A DNA stretch of 64,000 nucleotides from Nostoc sp. UHCC 0926 (lineage in GTDB: Bacteria; Cyanobacteriota; Cyanobacteriia; Cyanobacteriales; Nostocaceae), in contig NZ_CP117771.1 in assembly GCF_028623165.1 (NCBI RefSeq), positions 62,001 through 126,000 on the forward strand, given 5' to 3'. The notes under the pieces were generated by a model, which did no database searches, was not told the DNA's origin, and was given only the letters and a program-made list of their open reading frames with translations. Position numbers and translations under genes: made by a program. Below, in pieces: positions 53,414 to 62,378 of this stretch. Position 1 is the stretch's first letter, and each line of letters begins with the position of its first letter.

Positions 53414-54501
53414 TCAAACTGACAGTAATCCATTGAGGTAAGCAGAGCGATGAGCCAGGACTTGAGGAACATTTTCTCGTTTCCATTGTGCCCCAGAAAT
53501 CTTTGTTCGACGGTCAATCTGTTTAACGGCAGATTCAACTGAACCAGAACCAATTGAACAAATTTGTTCAGCTTGATGATATTCGTAGTTAATAATGCGT
53601 AGGCGTAGCCTGCCGAAGGCATCGCGATGCTTATCAAGATAACCGCAAAAGTTTTGTACTTGTTTACTCTTACAATCAGCGAATAAAGCTTTGGTTGCCT
53701 CAACCTGACCTTTCCATAGTAGAGCTTGTGCTTGTTTCAAGCGTTTTTGTGAACCCCCAACTTTATGGAGGTTTTCTATCAAATGGAACCAATCAAGCAC
53801 TTCTCGACGTTGTACATCAGAGGCTAGTTGGTCAACTATATTCCAAATACCATCATGTCCATCACCGATACAAGTAACTGTGCTAGCCAGTGATTGAGCG
53901 TTAACCCAATCAATCACAATCTGATTATTCCGAAATGAAGTTCCAAGCATTCCGAGATGATGTAAGCTAATCACTTTATAGCCAAGCCATGCACATATTT
54001 GACCTTTAGGAGTTCGTACACGAATGTTTCCACCATCAACACTTAATTCTTCAACTGTGTCTTCTTGCATTGGCAAGTCAAAGTTCTGACGATGTACTAA
54101 TCTTTGTTGGCTGCTGTGGGAAACTTGCACGCCAGTAAAATACTTGATGTCTGATGCTGCATCTTCATAGCTAACATTCGCACTTACCCTTAAACAACAA
54201 GTTTCTAGGTATGGACTTAGTTGAGTACTTGGTGCGACTTCTAATTCAATGGCTTGTTTGCTCGTTATTGGTAACTCTCCAAGGATACTTTTGAGCTGTC
54301 GTTGGTATCCTGCGGTTGTTCCTGTAACCGTTTCGATAAAAAAACCCCTACTTCTGGCATAACGTGCTTTTGCATTTGGCTCCGCACTGCTTCTTCAATC
54401 CCTGCAAGATTTGTGAGCTTTTCTTTTGACGTATCTTCGTACAATATTTTAGCGATCGCCTGAATGTGTTCTTGAAGAGCTTGCTTTTGTTCTGGGGTCA
54501 T
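53414..54501 (-). CDS. ISKra4-family transposase in two frames joined at a slippery heptamer
   Basis: The first frame (54501 down) reads MTPEQKQALQEHIQAIAKIL and continues to EVGVF; it stops at 54265. The -1 frame continues the protein: FFIETVTGTTAGYQRQL, LEVAPSTQLSPYLETC, VDGGNIRVRTPKGQICAWLG, GDGHDGIWNIVDQL and IGSGSVESAVKQIDRR, ending at 53414. The change of frame occurs at T TTT TTA (54337-54343) in the exact X XXY YYZ phase. Either this is programmed -1 frameshifting or the gene is inactivated by a one-base change. A palindromic repeat at 53596-53628 adds RLRLR-like residues in the second half, which favours decay. Confidence 0.75.
53596..53628. repeat. Palindromic repeat inside the ISKra4 transposase
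   Basis: GCGTAGGCGTAGCCTGCCGA is another copy of the interspersed element, here in frame within the transposase. Confidence 0.6.
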
Positions 54502-54576
54502 CGGTAAGTAAATACACTCGTCTTACTTATCCTGACTGATTTTCGCTTTCTTTGCAAAAAACTGGGATGCTCCCCC

Positions 54577-54950
54577 TTGAATTGTCCTTTGGGAAGATAA
54601 TCGACTACTACAAACTCCGTTTCCAAATCGAGTTCAATTTTCGTGATGCTAAACAGTTTTGGGGGCTGGAAGATTTTATGAACTTAAGCCAAACTGCCAT
54701 GACTAATGCTGCTAATTTAGCATTTTTTATGGTTAATTTATCTCATCATCAACTTTTAAATTTTCGCCTCCTTAATCCCGACTCTGGCATTCTCGCTCTT
54801 AAAGCTTACTATCGTGGGTTTCGATATGTTCGTGAAATGTTAAAAATGCTTCCAGAAATCCCTGAGCCTATTTTATTAACCCAGATTTTTGCCAAGCTTA
54901 CTTCTTTAGGACGTATTCATCCCGTTTCTACAGGTGTTGAACCCTCGTAA
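54577..54950 (+). pseudogene. C-terminal fragment of a DDE transposase
   Basis: The frame reads SFGKIIDYYKLRFQIEFNFR, then DAKQFWGLEDFMNLSQTAMT, the C-terminal part of a DDE transposase with its final glutamate region (Y-x2-R-F-x2-E-x3-R-D). It ends with a stop at 54950. The N-terminal two-thirds are missing and the fragment starts at the terminal repeat of the ISKra4-type element, whose insertion or a deletion removed the rest. Confidence 0.75.
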
Positions 54951-55046
54951 ATTGGCAGAGGTATTGTTATAACTGCGTTTTTGCAAAAATATCAAAGTTT
55001 TGAGACAAAACTTTGAACACTCTGGCTTTAGAATTTTCGGACAGGT

Positions 55047-56660
55047 CTATTTATTCACTATCGGTTGTAAATGCAAGTGTTCTTCAAGTACTATATAGGC
55101 TGTTTCCAATGCACCTTCTACCCATCCCTGCTGAGTGGACCACGCCTCACCGCATATATACAACGATGCTTCAGGTAGGGGGCGCCGCATCCTTCGCATC
55201 ACCTGTTTAGAATCAAACCCAATCTTCCAAAAATGCCAACCCCCACCGAAAGGGTCTTGTGTCCAGTCTCGAAATACGGCTACATAAGGCGGAATGAAAT
55301 GATCTGTTCGCGGATTTTGTACGGGTAAGTCAGCCAGTCCATGCAGTTTGCGGAGTTGACGTTGCATTTCCTGAACCATCGCCTCTGGCGCAAGTGAATT
55401 ATTTAAATCGTCCCCAGTGGGAATAGCAACACCTGGTGGTTGCGCGTGCAGTGGAGGCTGATATTGGTTCGAGTCACGCGCAAGTCCAGCCCAGAAATTG
55501 ACACTTGTTCCGTCGCAATAGCTAGACATCAGCACAGAGTTCAAGTTCCCCTCTGCTGGGTCAGCGGTGTGCCAGTAGTAGCATTGCCGCAACGGTAGAT
55601 CAGTGACGGAGTGTCCTGCTGTGATTTGTCTAGCCGTTTGCCACCAGGGATGGCTATAGGCTGCGTATAGTCTGAGAGCTGGCTGTGCTAGCACTGCCTT
55701 GATATCGCTCTCAAACGTACTTGAATCGAAGATAAAGCTGTCGGGATGAAGCATCTCGATCGCTTTCTGAGGCAATGCCATGATGACATGCTGGGCTTCG
55801 TACACAACTTCCTTGCCCAAAATACGTCGACCGGAAATCTCTGAAGAACTTTGTCCTTGATCAAAGATTAGACGGATGGTCTCGCTGGACTCATTGCGAT
55901 CAAGACGGTGCAGACGGTGTGACTTCAAAACCTTACCACCTGCTGCCTTAAATTCCTCGCTAAGAACACGGGGAAGCTCTTCATACCCTTTTTGCAAGCG
56001 ATAATACTTGGCATCCGGAGCAAAATCCGCTATCAAAAACGGAATTGCCTCAGCAGCATTCCAGTTGCTGACAATACTTTCGTATCCTAATACATCGCGG
56101 ATTAGCTGGTATGCTTGATCGCTCAACTCATCCTGCAGCAGGTTCCAAAAGCCGATGTTGCGGTAATGCTCTGGATGCTGCTGGACACGGTCCTGATGGC
56201 GCAATAGTACCTCTGTCAGAAGTTCTTGCGCCGATCGAGTACGCTCGCTGCTTTCCAATCGATAGGGCGGATCGAACCCTGGTCGGTTCCAGTCGGATCC
56301 AGTGGAATGGTATCCGCGAAGATAGAAAAGGTTCTTACCATCGGGATCGGAGATCGACAGCTCTTCTTTATCAAGTCTAAAGTGTTTCACCAGATTCGCT
56401 ACGTGCTTATGACTTTCGAGAAAGCGCGCACCACCAAGCTCTACCGGAAGAGCGACACCAGGAAGAGATACTGAGAATAAACGCCCTCCGATGCGGTTGC
56501 TAGATTCAAACAGACCTACACGCAGCCTTTCGTCCGGGCGCTGTTTAGCGAGAGGTGCAAGAATCGGTCCGAGTTGCTCAATTGGAGTTCGCTGGAGTCG
56601 CCAGGCACAATAGGCACCTGACACACCTCCGCCCACAATAGCGACATCAAAGTCATGCAT
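55047..56660 (-). CDS. FAD-dependent amine oxidase-like flavoprotein
   Basis: A 537-residue flavin amine oxidase-family protein. The FAD-binding Rossmann motif VAIVGGGVSGAYCAWRL is at residues 6-22. The RIGGRLFSV sequence and GVALPVELGGARFLESHKHV match the conserved amine-oxidase second motif. The C-terminal FAD loop reads ASLYICGEAWSTQQGWVEGA, then LETAYIVLEEHL. It oxidises amines or amino acids with release of peroxide; the substrate is unknown. No partner gene is evident. There is no signal peptide. The gene is intact, though the surrounding region is full of transposon debris. Confidence 0.87.
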   Translation of the reverse strand: MHDFDVAIVGGGVSGAYCAWRLQRTPIEQLGPILAPLAKQRPDERLRVGLFESSNRIGGRLFSVSLPGVALPVELGGARFLESHKHVANLVKHFRLDKEELSISDPDGKNLFYLRGYHSTGSDWNRPGFDPPYRLESSERTRSAQELLTEVLLRHQDRVQQHPEHYRNIGFWNLLQDELSDQAYQLIRDVLGYESIVSNWNAAEAIPFLIADFAPDAKYYRLQKGYEELPRVLSEEFKAAGGKVLKSHRLHRLDRNESSETIRLIFDQGQSSSEISGRRILGKEVVYEAQHVIMALPQKAIEMLHPDSFIFDSSTFESDIKAVLAQPALRLYAAYSHPWWQTARQITAGHSVTDLPLRQCYYWHTADPAEGNLNSVLMSSYCDGTSVNFWAGLARDSNQYQPPLHAQPPGVAIPTGDDLNNSLAPEAMVQEMQRQLRKLHGLADLPVQNPRTDHFIPPYVAVFRDWTQDPFGGGWHFWKIGFDSKQVMRRMRRPLPEASLYICGEAWSTQQGWVEGALETAYIVLEEHLHLQPIVNK

Positions 56661-56882
56661 TTATGTACCACCTCAAGTTGATTGTTAGCCAAAATTAAGT
56701 TCCGAAGGCTTTCTCTACATTGACTTGTTTAAGAATTGTTACGCCAGATAGGAGCCGACCGCCGAACGCTTGCGCGTCCCACTCCAGATATGTTTGCAGC
56801 ATCAAGTATGATCGCCTTGCTAATCGGAGCTGCTGCGTACTTTTTATTCAAATCACTCGTCTTTTCACCGATATCTGAACTC

Positions 56883-57311
56883 CTATTTAGATAAATCCTG
56901 CAAAAATTGAGAAATATCAAGTCCTAAACGATTGGCATACTCCACTAGATAACCATTTTCCAACTCCTGTTGATAAATAAATAGCATTTCATGCATTTGC
57001 CAAAACTGCCCTTGAGCCGCTGCTGCTTGTGCGGCTTCCGCTGCCCGTTGAGCATGTGGATGAATCTGTATCTGAGCAAAATTACGGAAGATAAAACCTA
57101 AATTGTTTTCTCCAAACGAAACCTGCAATTGCTGCCCGGCAACTTTAATCAATCGATAGACGTTGGCACTTTGAAAACATTCATAATCTCCATACATGAC
57201 GAATACTACAGTAGCATTCAGTACACCTTGGATATGATCCTGGGTTGAAGGCGGAACGAATAGAGAACGATTATCATGGTCGTAAGTCATCTTTCGGTTT
57301 GTATTAAGCAA
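56883..57311 (-). CDS. Truncated second copy of the DsbA-like protein
   Basis: A 142-residue protein collinear with the first three-quarters of the DsbA-like protein at 45740-46318 (LFVPPSTQDHIQGVLNATVV, YGDYECFQSANVYRLIKV, GYLVEYANRLGLDISQF). It stops at QDLSK, right where the other copy continues QDISKKVYIDRI. The C-terminal cis-Pro region is missing and the downstream DNA is unrelated. The second Cys of the active site is also absent (CFQS). It may be a pseudogene. The start extends farther than the other copy with a different N-terminus (MLNTNRKMTYDHDNR). Confidence 0.75.
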   Translation of the reverse strand: MLNTNRKMTYDHDNRSLFVPPSTQDHIQGVLNATVVFVMYGDYECFQSANVYRLIKVAGQQLQVSFGENNLGFIFRNFAQIQIHPHAQRAAEAAQAAAAQGQFWQMHEMLFIYQQELENGYLVEYANRLGLDISQFLQDLSK

Positions 57312-57453
57312 ACTTAAGCCTCACAAACCAACTGCATCAACATCGCTATGGATTTAATATAGAGAATCTACCCTCTCTTGTCGTCCACTCTAGGTTGATA
57401 TTTTTGTACAATCAAATGATGGATGAACCTGTCCATCTTGCAGTGGAAAGTTG

Positions 57454-57473
57454 TCTCCAACTTTAGTTGGAGA
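57454..57473. promoter_or_regulatory. Palindrome in the leader of the truncated DsbA-like copy
   Basis: TCTCCAACTTTAGTTGGAGA is a near-perfect palindrome. A matching palindrome TCCAACTAAAGTTGGA is at 46541-46556 in the leader of the other DsbA-like gene, and both leaders share further blocks (CTTGTCGTCC, a GTCCATCT block). It may be an operator or a terminator of an upstream gene. Confidence 0.5.
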
Positions 57474-57549
57474 CTAAAGCAAATCTAAAAACAATACATT
57501 GAAGGGGTGACAAAGCAGGACAAACGTATCTAAATGTAGCACATGTGTA

Positions 57550-57681
57550 CTAATGAGAAATTTTGGCAGCAATGTAAGCGTGAAACTGACTTTTCACGGG
57601 ATGTGGAAAACGATTACGAGCCATCAAGTTAACCAAAAAATTAAATGGACTACGATGACGAGAGTGTTCTATTTGACATAG
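57550..57681 (-). pseudogene. C-terminal scrap of an IS982-like transposase
   Basis: The minus strand reads CQIEHSRHRSPFNFLVNLMA then a diverged tail to a stop at 57550. The QIEHSRHRS and NF.VN motifs are typical of the C-terminus of IS982-type transposases. Nothing else of the gene is present. Confidence 0.55.
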
Positions 57682-57756
57682 ATTTTTCGTAACCGTTCAC
57701 AGGATTTGAAACGCTACCGTGAAAAATAGGTACATACAGATGGTAGATTAAGAGGC

Positions 57757-57915
57757 ATGGATGAAAACTGCCTCATTTACGGGATTGAAATTTCCGACTC
57801 CGATTGGGAAGGAACTCCAGCCAGCGTCAGACAGGTGGTGGAGAAGATGGGGCAGCATATAAAACAATCAGACAAAGAATTGGCTGACTTAAACCAAGTA
57901 ATAAATGCTGCTTAA
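57757..57915 (+). pseudogene. N-terminal scrap of an IS66-type transposase
   Basis: A 52-residue frame begins MDENCLIYGIEISDSDWEGT, then PASVRQVVEKMGQHIKQSDK. The block with ISD-DW-TPASVR and following coiled coil resembles the start of IS66-like transposases of cyanobacteria. The rest is missing. Confidence 0.45.
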
Positions 57916-58038
57916 TTTCCATATCTCATATCCGGTTATTTACCTCTATTTAGTGCGATGAAGTCTCTGGAATTAATCCCTGTAACTTCTTTACTCATTA
58001 AAATGTTTTGCCTTTAGTCTGCGATCGCCCCCGTGGTC

Positions 58039-58352
58039 GATTACCGTTCACTTATGTTCCAAGTTGCCGAATCTGCTGAAATTTCTCCTTTACGATTAAG
58101 TTTTACTGGCACACTGAATATTGTTCGTCGAGCTGTTCCCAAATTTCAGCGGCTCCAAATTGAAGAATTTCCCTTTTTTTCACCTGGCTTGTAAAAGAAA
58201 TTTTGGATGAGCAGATACCAGAACCTGAAGGTCGAAGCAATCCTCGTGTTGTCAAAAAAACTAGAGCTAAATTCCCTTCCAAGAAAGCGATACATAGAGG
58301 GCAAGGAGCTAAATTAGAAACACTCAGTTTTTCTATTCTTAATACCGCTTAG
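58039..58352 (+). pseudogene. C-terminal remnant of an IS4-type transposase
   Basis: Reading SPLRLSFTGTLNIVRRAVPK, then across a one-base shift at a T run, the frame continues ILDEQIPEPEGRSNPRVVKK and RGQGAKLETLSFSILNTA to a stop at 58350-58352. This is a recognisable end of cyanobacterial IS4-type transposases (GRSNPRVVK). It is frameshifted and truncated. Confidence 0.65.
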
Positions 58353-58859
58353 AGCTTAACCGAACCGTATTGATGGTGAATACTCCTGATTCTCGATGGC
58401 TGAAACCCTTGTTTTTACGTTGGTTTTTAAAAGTTTGTGGTTTACTGTTAATAACAGTCGTCTTAATAGACATTGGGCAAAAACTTGAGCGCAAGTAATA
58501 CATTTGTACTATTAAATACACATTTATATAGTAGTAAAATATTTTCATCTATCTACAGAAAGAGATTATGAAACCATTTATAAAAGACCTGTCGGGAAAT
58601 AGCGAAAAAAATCGCTGAAAACCTTGCGACACAGGAACTAGAGCGGGAGCAATGCGATTTTGTGAGATGACCCCACCTGGAGAGCGATCGCTAATAAACT
58701 CTTATGTATAAATTTAGTATTTAATACATTGTTTATAGCAATATTACTTAGAATATACAACCTGCTACCAAAAACGAGGTTTCTGTACATTGTTGCCACT
58801 AGAAAAAAAGGTAAAATTTGCTTCCAGGAATAGTTTTGAAATAGGAAGTATCTACCTTT
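58353..58859. other. Intergenic region with a repeated segment, upstream of a transposase
   Basis: About 500 bp with no gene. Positions 58425-58445 repeat AAAAGTTTGTGGTTTACTG seen at 13904-13922, and 58445-58535 match the leader element at 44221-44305. The last 150 bp are AT rich and probably hold the 5' end and promoter of the transposase element that begins before 58860; its terminal inverted repeats could not be identified by eye. Confidence 0.4.
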
Positions 58860-60320
58860 ATGGGAAAAAACATATATGCGAATCTAAATTTCGCCGATTC
58901 ATTATCAGATTTCCAAGAGGATATTACAAAACTTTTAGATTTTAAAAATATCGAGGAATGGTCTGGAAGAATAGTTAAAGAAAGAGAAGAAAAAATTAGA
59001 CAGGCTGCGTTAGTTTTAGCGGGTCAATGTATTGCCATATTATTGCATAAGCTTTCTCAATCAGAGTCAGCTCATAAAATAGCAATTAATCAAACCAAAG
59101 GATGGTGGCATACCGACACGCAAAGACACGGTTATACGAAGAGGGAAATACTAACAGTGGGTAATGTTGTAGTAAATCTCAAATTACCATACGTTGTTCA
59201 AAAAAAAGAAAAAAAAGCGAAGAATAAATCTACTCATGTTGGATTCTGTCCCTTGTTAAAATGGTTAGGAATGTCAGAGGGCTTAAGCCCACTAGTCTGG
59301 TCAGATATTGCAAAATATGGTGCCATAGCTAGTTCTTTTGAAGCTGCACATACAATCCTGGGCGATTGGGGAATTAATATGAGTCTTAAACGAATTGAAC
59401 GATTGACATATAAATTTGGTCAAATTGGCATTGATTTACGTCAAGCTAAAATATCTAACTTGCAACAAGGTAAATTACTTGATGGGAATATACTTAAAGA
59501 CCAAAGAGTTGTAATTGCTGTAGATGGTGGCAGGAGTAGAATTAGGATTAATAAAAAAGGTAGAAAAAATCCTAAAACAAACAAGCATGGCTTTATAGGG
59601 GAATGGGTTGAGCCAAAATTATTAACAATTTATGTGGTTGATGAACAGGGAAAAAAAGTCATAAATAACGAGATCAAGATTGTAAATGATGGCACTTATG
59701 AAGACTATAAAGGCTTTTTACCAATTCTAGAAATGCATCTGATTAGTTTGGGAATTAGTCAAGCAAAACAAGTTTTACTAATTGCTGACGGTGCTGAATG
59801 GATTTGGAAACATATTCCTCCTCTTTTAAAGAAATTGAAATCTCCCGATGCCACTTATCAATTATTTGATTTTTACCATGTTACTGAGCGACTACATAAA
59901 TTTGCTGATGTCGCTTTTAGTGATGAGAAGGAGCGGAATAATTGGTTTAAAAAAGCACGGAGAACTTTAAAAAAAAGTAATGTCATGACCATAATTAGGC
60001 AGATGGATGAATTTATCTCTGAAGCCACGGGAGAACGTTGTAAAACTATGGTAATACAGAGAAATTACCTTTTACGCGCCTATCGTGAAAGGCGTTTAAA
60101 TTACGCTAAGGCAATAGAGCAAAAACTACCTATTGGGAGCGGTGCCATTGAAAGTTTAATCCGTCAAGTTGTCAACTTAAGAATCAAGGGGAACAGTAAA
60201 TTTTGGTTAAAAGGAAATGCAGAAATTATCTTACATCTGCGTTGTCAATGGGTAGCTGGAAGTTGGGATAATTTTTGTGGTTCTATCTTTAATTCCTTTA
60301 TTAAACCTCAAACTGCTTGA
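58860..60320 (+). CDS. Intact DDE transposase (ISKra4/ISLre2-like superfamily)
   Basis: A 486-residue transposase. N-terminal helical region about 1-90 (MGKNIYANLNFADSLSDFQE), then a basic linker (VVQKKEKKAKNKST). Catalytic-type motifs follow: IAVDGGRSRIR, LLIADGAEWIWKHIPP and the C-terminal LPIGSGAIESLIRQVVNLRI region with its glutamate. It appears complete and sits directly upstream of the DUF1998 helicase fragment, whose 5' part it probably displaced. A short fossil of a relative is at 1531-1570. Confidence 0.85.
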   Translation: MGKNIYANLNFADSLSDFQEDITKLLDFKNIEEWSGRIVKEREEKIRQAALVLAGQCIAILLHKLSQSESAHKIAINQTKGWWHTDTQRHGYTKREILTVGNVVVNLKLPYVVQKKEKKAKNKSTHVGFCPLLKWLGMSEGLSPLVWSDIAKYGAIASSFEAAHTILGDWGINMSLKRIERLTYKFGQIGIDLRQAKISNLQQGKLLDGNILKDQRVVIAVDGGRSRIRINKKGRKNPKTNKHGFIGEWVEPKLLTIYVVDEQGKKVINNEIKIVNDGTYEDYKGFLPILEMHLISLGISQAKQVLLIADGAEWIWKHIPPLLKKLKSPDATYQLFDFYHVTERLHKFADVAFSDEKERNNWFKKARRTLKKSNVMTIIRQMDEFISEATGERCKTMVIQRNYLLRAYRERRLNYAKAIEQKLPIGSGAIESLIRQVVNLRIKGNSKFWLKGNAEIILHLRCQWVAGSWDNFCGSIFNSFIKPQTA

Positions 60321-60478
60321 TTAATTTTATACTTACTGTTCATCTTTAGCTATCTATTGCCAAAATTAATACTAAGTATTAAAAACTGATTACAGATATT
60401 TTGGGAAATAATTGTCAAATGACTTACTAGCAATCTTTTTGAGATATCTCATCAAGATAAATTGTCGTCCCCATCAGT

Positions 60479-61606
60479 ATGAAAATTGTCAATAAAATCA
60501 CACTATACTTAAATATAATTTTTAGCGATCGCACCTTTCTTGGCCGACCTCACAAAATCGCATTGCTCCCATCCCAAACTACCATCAAGCTAGTAGATGC
60601 AGAATCTAGGGAAGAACTAGAGGAAATCTCAGCAGATATTGCTCACCGGGAAGTCCATCCCCAAGCCATCTACAAACGACAAGATACCAATGGACGAATG
60701 CTGACTTATCAGTGCATCTCCCTTGACTTGAACAGCAAGCAAGCAATTTTAAAACAGACAGCAGATAGCCCATTGTTTACAGTTGCAGTTACAGAGTCAG
60801 AAACCAGCAGCCTAACAGTGCTGACAGATCCGGTGAAGTTACCATTGCTGTTTTCTCAAGTCAGTGAAGTTGATGACTGTCAGGAATACCTAACCCTGTC
60901 ACTTAGTTTTGGTGAAGTTAAGCACATTACCAGTGGTTACAGTTTAATGACCCAAATCTATGAGCAGACTTGTTTGAACAAGCGGTGTCTTAACTACAAA
61001 GAGCCGCTACCTAAAGAACGTCGTTGTCCACTTTGTAGCAAACTCACACGCAAAGCTGTAATTGTGAAAACCCTGTCAGAAGAAAAGTTTGAGCAGCCTT
61101 TCCGTACTCAATTTTCAGCACCAATGGTCAAACTAGCGATTAACTCAAGTGCGCGGCAATACCTCCAGCACAATGCCTTGGAAACTAGAACCAATTTAAC
61201 CCGCAGTGGAGAACCGATTCCACCGGGCTATCAACAGTTGTGGGAATATTCCAGTACCTTGATTGCTATCCACAGCTTTGGGCATCAAATTATGAGAGCA
61301 TTACAGCTGGTGGCTAGAGTTGACCCTAAACAGGTGAATTTTACAGTAGTAAAGGAATTAGGGGAAAATAACAATTACACAGGCTATTTCTATGATACCA
61401 GTGATGGTGGTAATGGTGCGGCAGAAGCTGTGTTTAAACATCTGCCAAAACTTGCTAGTGCTGCTAGAGCGATCGCACGAGATTGTAATTGCGATACTGG
61501 CTGTGCCAAGTGCCTAATTCAACATGGTTGCCCTGATGGTAACATTGCTTTATTGAAGCAAATAGGATTACTGTTGTTAGATGCGATCGCTACACCTGAT
61601 GTTTAA
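60479..61606 (+). CDS. C-terminal fragment of a DUF1998 helicase
   Basis: Residues from about 18 onward (LGRPHKIALLPSQTTIKLVD) look like the C-terminal part of a superfamily 2 helicase-associated protein. There is a zinc-ribbon-like pair of cysteine motifs (CLNKRCLNYKEPLPKERRC, near residues 160-190). The DUF1998 core follows: GYFYDTSDGGNGAAEAVF and the Cys-rich CDTGCAKCLIQHGCPDG. The helicase motor motifs (Walker A, DEAD/H box) are absent. The first 17 residues probably derive from the transposon end. It is a truncated gene whose frame remains open to its natural stop. DUF1998 proteins occur in MrfA-type repair helicases and in DISARM defence. Confidence 0.75.
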   Translation: MKIVNKITLYLNIIFSDRTFLGRPHKIALLPSQTTIKLVDAESREELEEISADIAHREVHPQAIYKRQDTNGRMLTYQCISLDLNSKQAILKQTADSPLFTVAVTESETSSLTVLTDPVKLPLLFSQVSEVDDCQEYLTLSLSFGEVKHITSGYSLMTQIYEQTCLNKRCLNYKEPLPKERRCPLCSKLTRKAVIVKTLSEEKFEQPFRTQFSAPMVKLAINSSARQYLQHNALETRTNLTRSGEPIPPGYQQLWEYSSTLIAIHSFGHQIMRALQLVARVDPKQVNFTVVKELGENNNYTGYFYDTSDGGNGAAEAVFKHLPKLASAARAIARDCNCDTGCAKCLIQHGCPDGNIALLKQIGLLLLDAIATPDV

Positions 61607-61616
61607 CACTCTCCTG

Positions 61617-61651
61617 ACTGTGAAACTGAGCGCTTGCGTTAGTTTCGCAGT
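61617..61651. terminator. Bidirectional hairpin between convergent genes
   Basis: Arms ACTGTGAAACT and AGTTTCGCAGT around a 13-nt loop lie between the helicase fragment and the convergent 61662 gene. The hairpin can end both transcripts. Confidence 0.5.
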
Positions 61652-61661
61652 TAAGAGAATG

Positions 61662-62009
61662 TCAATGTCCCAGATACTCAATCACTGCCTCCAAGTCTGC
61701 AATCGCCCGATTAAATCGATTGAGCATTGCTTCTGCTACTTCTGGTTGAGCGTTGACAGTTGGTAGTTTTTCCCTTACTACACCTTTGAGCGCTTCTAGC
61801 CACAGCGACAAATTTGTATGTCGAACTGCTGTCAACAATCCCATATTGGTGAGAACAGACAAATGAAACCCAAGTTGGTCTTGTCCACCATAACCCAAAT
61901 ATCCGTTACTAAGTTCCAACTTTTCTGGAGTAAATTCAAAATACTGGTCAGAGGTAATACCAGCAGATTCTAGTTTGGGTTGTGGTAATGGAGGTTGGGA
62001 TTGAGTCAT
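61662..62009 (-). CDS. Hypothetical protein, 115 aa
   Basis: I do not recognise a family. The protein starts with a Pro-rich segment (MTQSQPPLPQPKLES). It continues with YFEFTPEKLELSNGYLGYGG and mainly helical sequence with LAVLTNMGLLTAV-like and LWLEALKGVVREKLP parts. No membrane segment is seen. It is the last gene of a three-gene minus-strand operon with DUF5674 first. Confidence 0.65.
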   Translation of the reverse strand: MTQSQPPLPQPKLESAGITSDQYFEFTPEKLELSNGYLGYGGQDQLGFHLSVLTNMGLLTAVRHTNLSLWLEALKGVVREKLPTVNAQPEVAEAMLNRFNRAIADLEAVIEYLGH

Positions 62010-62015
62010 TATCAG

Positions 62016-62378
62016 TTAGGATTGTTGTACAGCAGGTAATTTTGACATTTGCGAAACACTGTCTGACCAAGTGCCAAGCTCTTGAATAATCTGGTTTTTA
62101 GCTTCTGTGTCATTCCAGGCTTGTTCCCAGTTAAACAGCCAGCGTGTAAGAAACCTTCCTAAATTTGCTAACTCAAAAGCATTGTCAATATCTATATCTG
62201 GGGCTATCCACTCAAGAAAATACATAGTCTCTCTAATCAGGCTTTTGACCACATCCTCATCCGTAGAGTCACTGAAAAGTTGACTTATCCGTGCTAAATT
62301 AGTTGCCAATTTTCCCAATCTAACAGGAATACTATCTTGCACAAAGGTTTCTTGCTCATAAGTTAAGCCACTATTCAT
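62016..62378 (-). CDS. Hypothetical helical protein, 120 aa
   Basis: The sequence is all-helical in appearance (VRLGKLATNLARISQLFSDS, VVKSLIRETMYFLEWIAPDI, LGRFLTRWLFNWEQAWN). No motif of a known enzyme is visible. It overlaps the end of the DUF5674 gene by 4 bp (ATGA), and the next gene follows after 6 bp, so all three are co-translated. It resembles small cyanobacterial proteins of unknown role. Confidence 0.65.
   Translation of the reverse strand: MNSGLTYEQETFVQDSIPVRLGKLATNLARISQLFSDSTDEDVVKSLIRETMYFLEWIAPDIDIDNAFELANLGRFLTRWLFNWEQAWNDTEAKNQIIQELGTWSDSVSQMSKLPAVQQS

Larger units (their letters stand above)
53387..54576 (-). mobile_element. ISKra4-type insertion sequence
   Basis: About 1.19 kb bounded by imperfect terminal inverted repeats: GGGGAGCATCTCACTTTTTG at 53387-53406 and its counterpart GGGGAGCATCCCAGTTTTTT read inward from 54576. 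The element holds one transposase read in two frames. The right end abuts a DDE transposase fragment on the plus strand, suggesting insertion into, or next to, another element. No target duplication was identifiable by eye. Confidence 0.65.

Noticed and set aside
56729-56920. 63-aa minus-strand frame after the truncated DsbA-like copy
   Set aside because: Overlaps the DsbA-like gene end in another frame and shows no known pattern.
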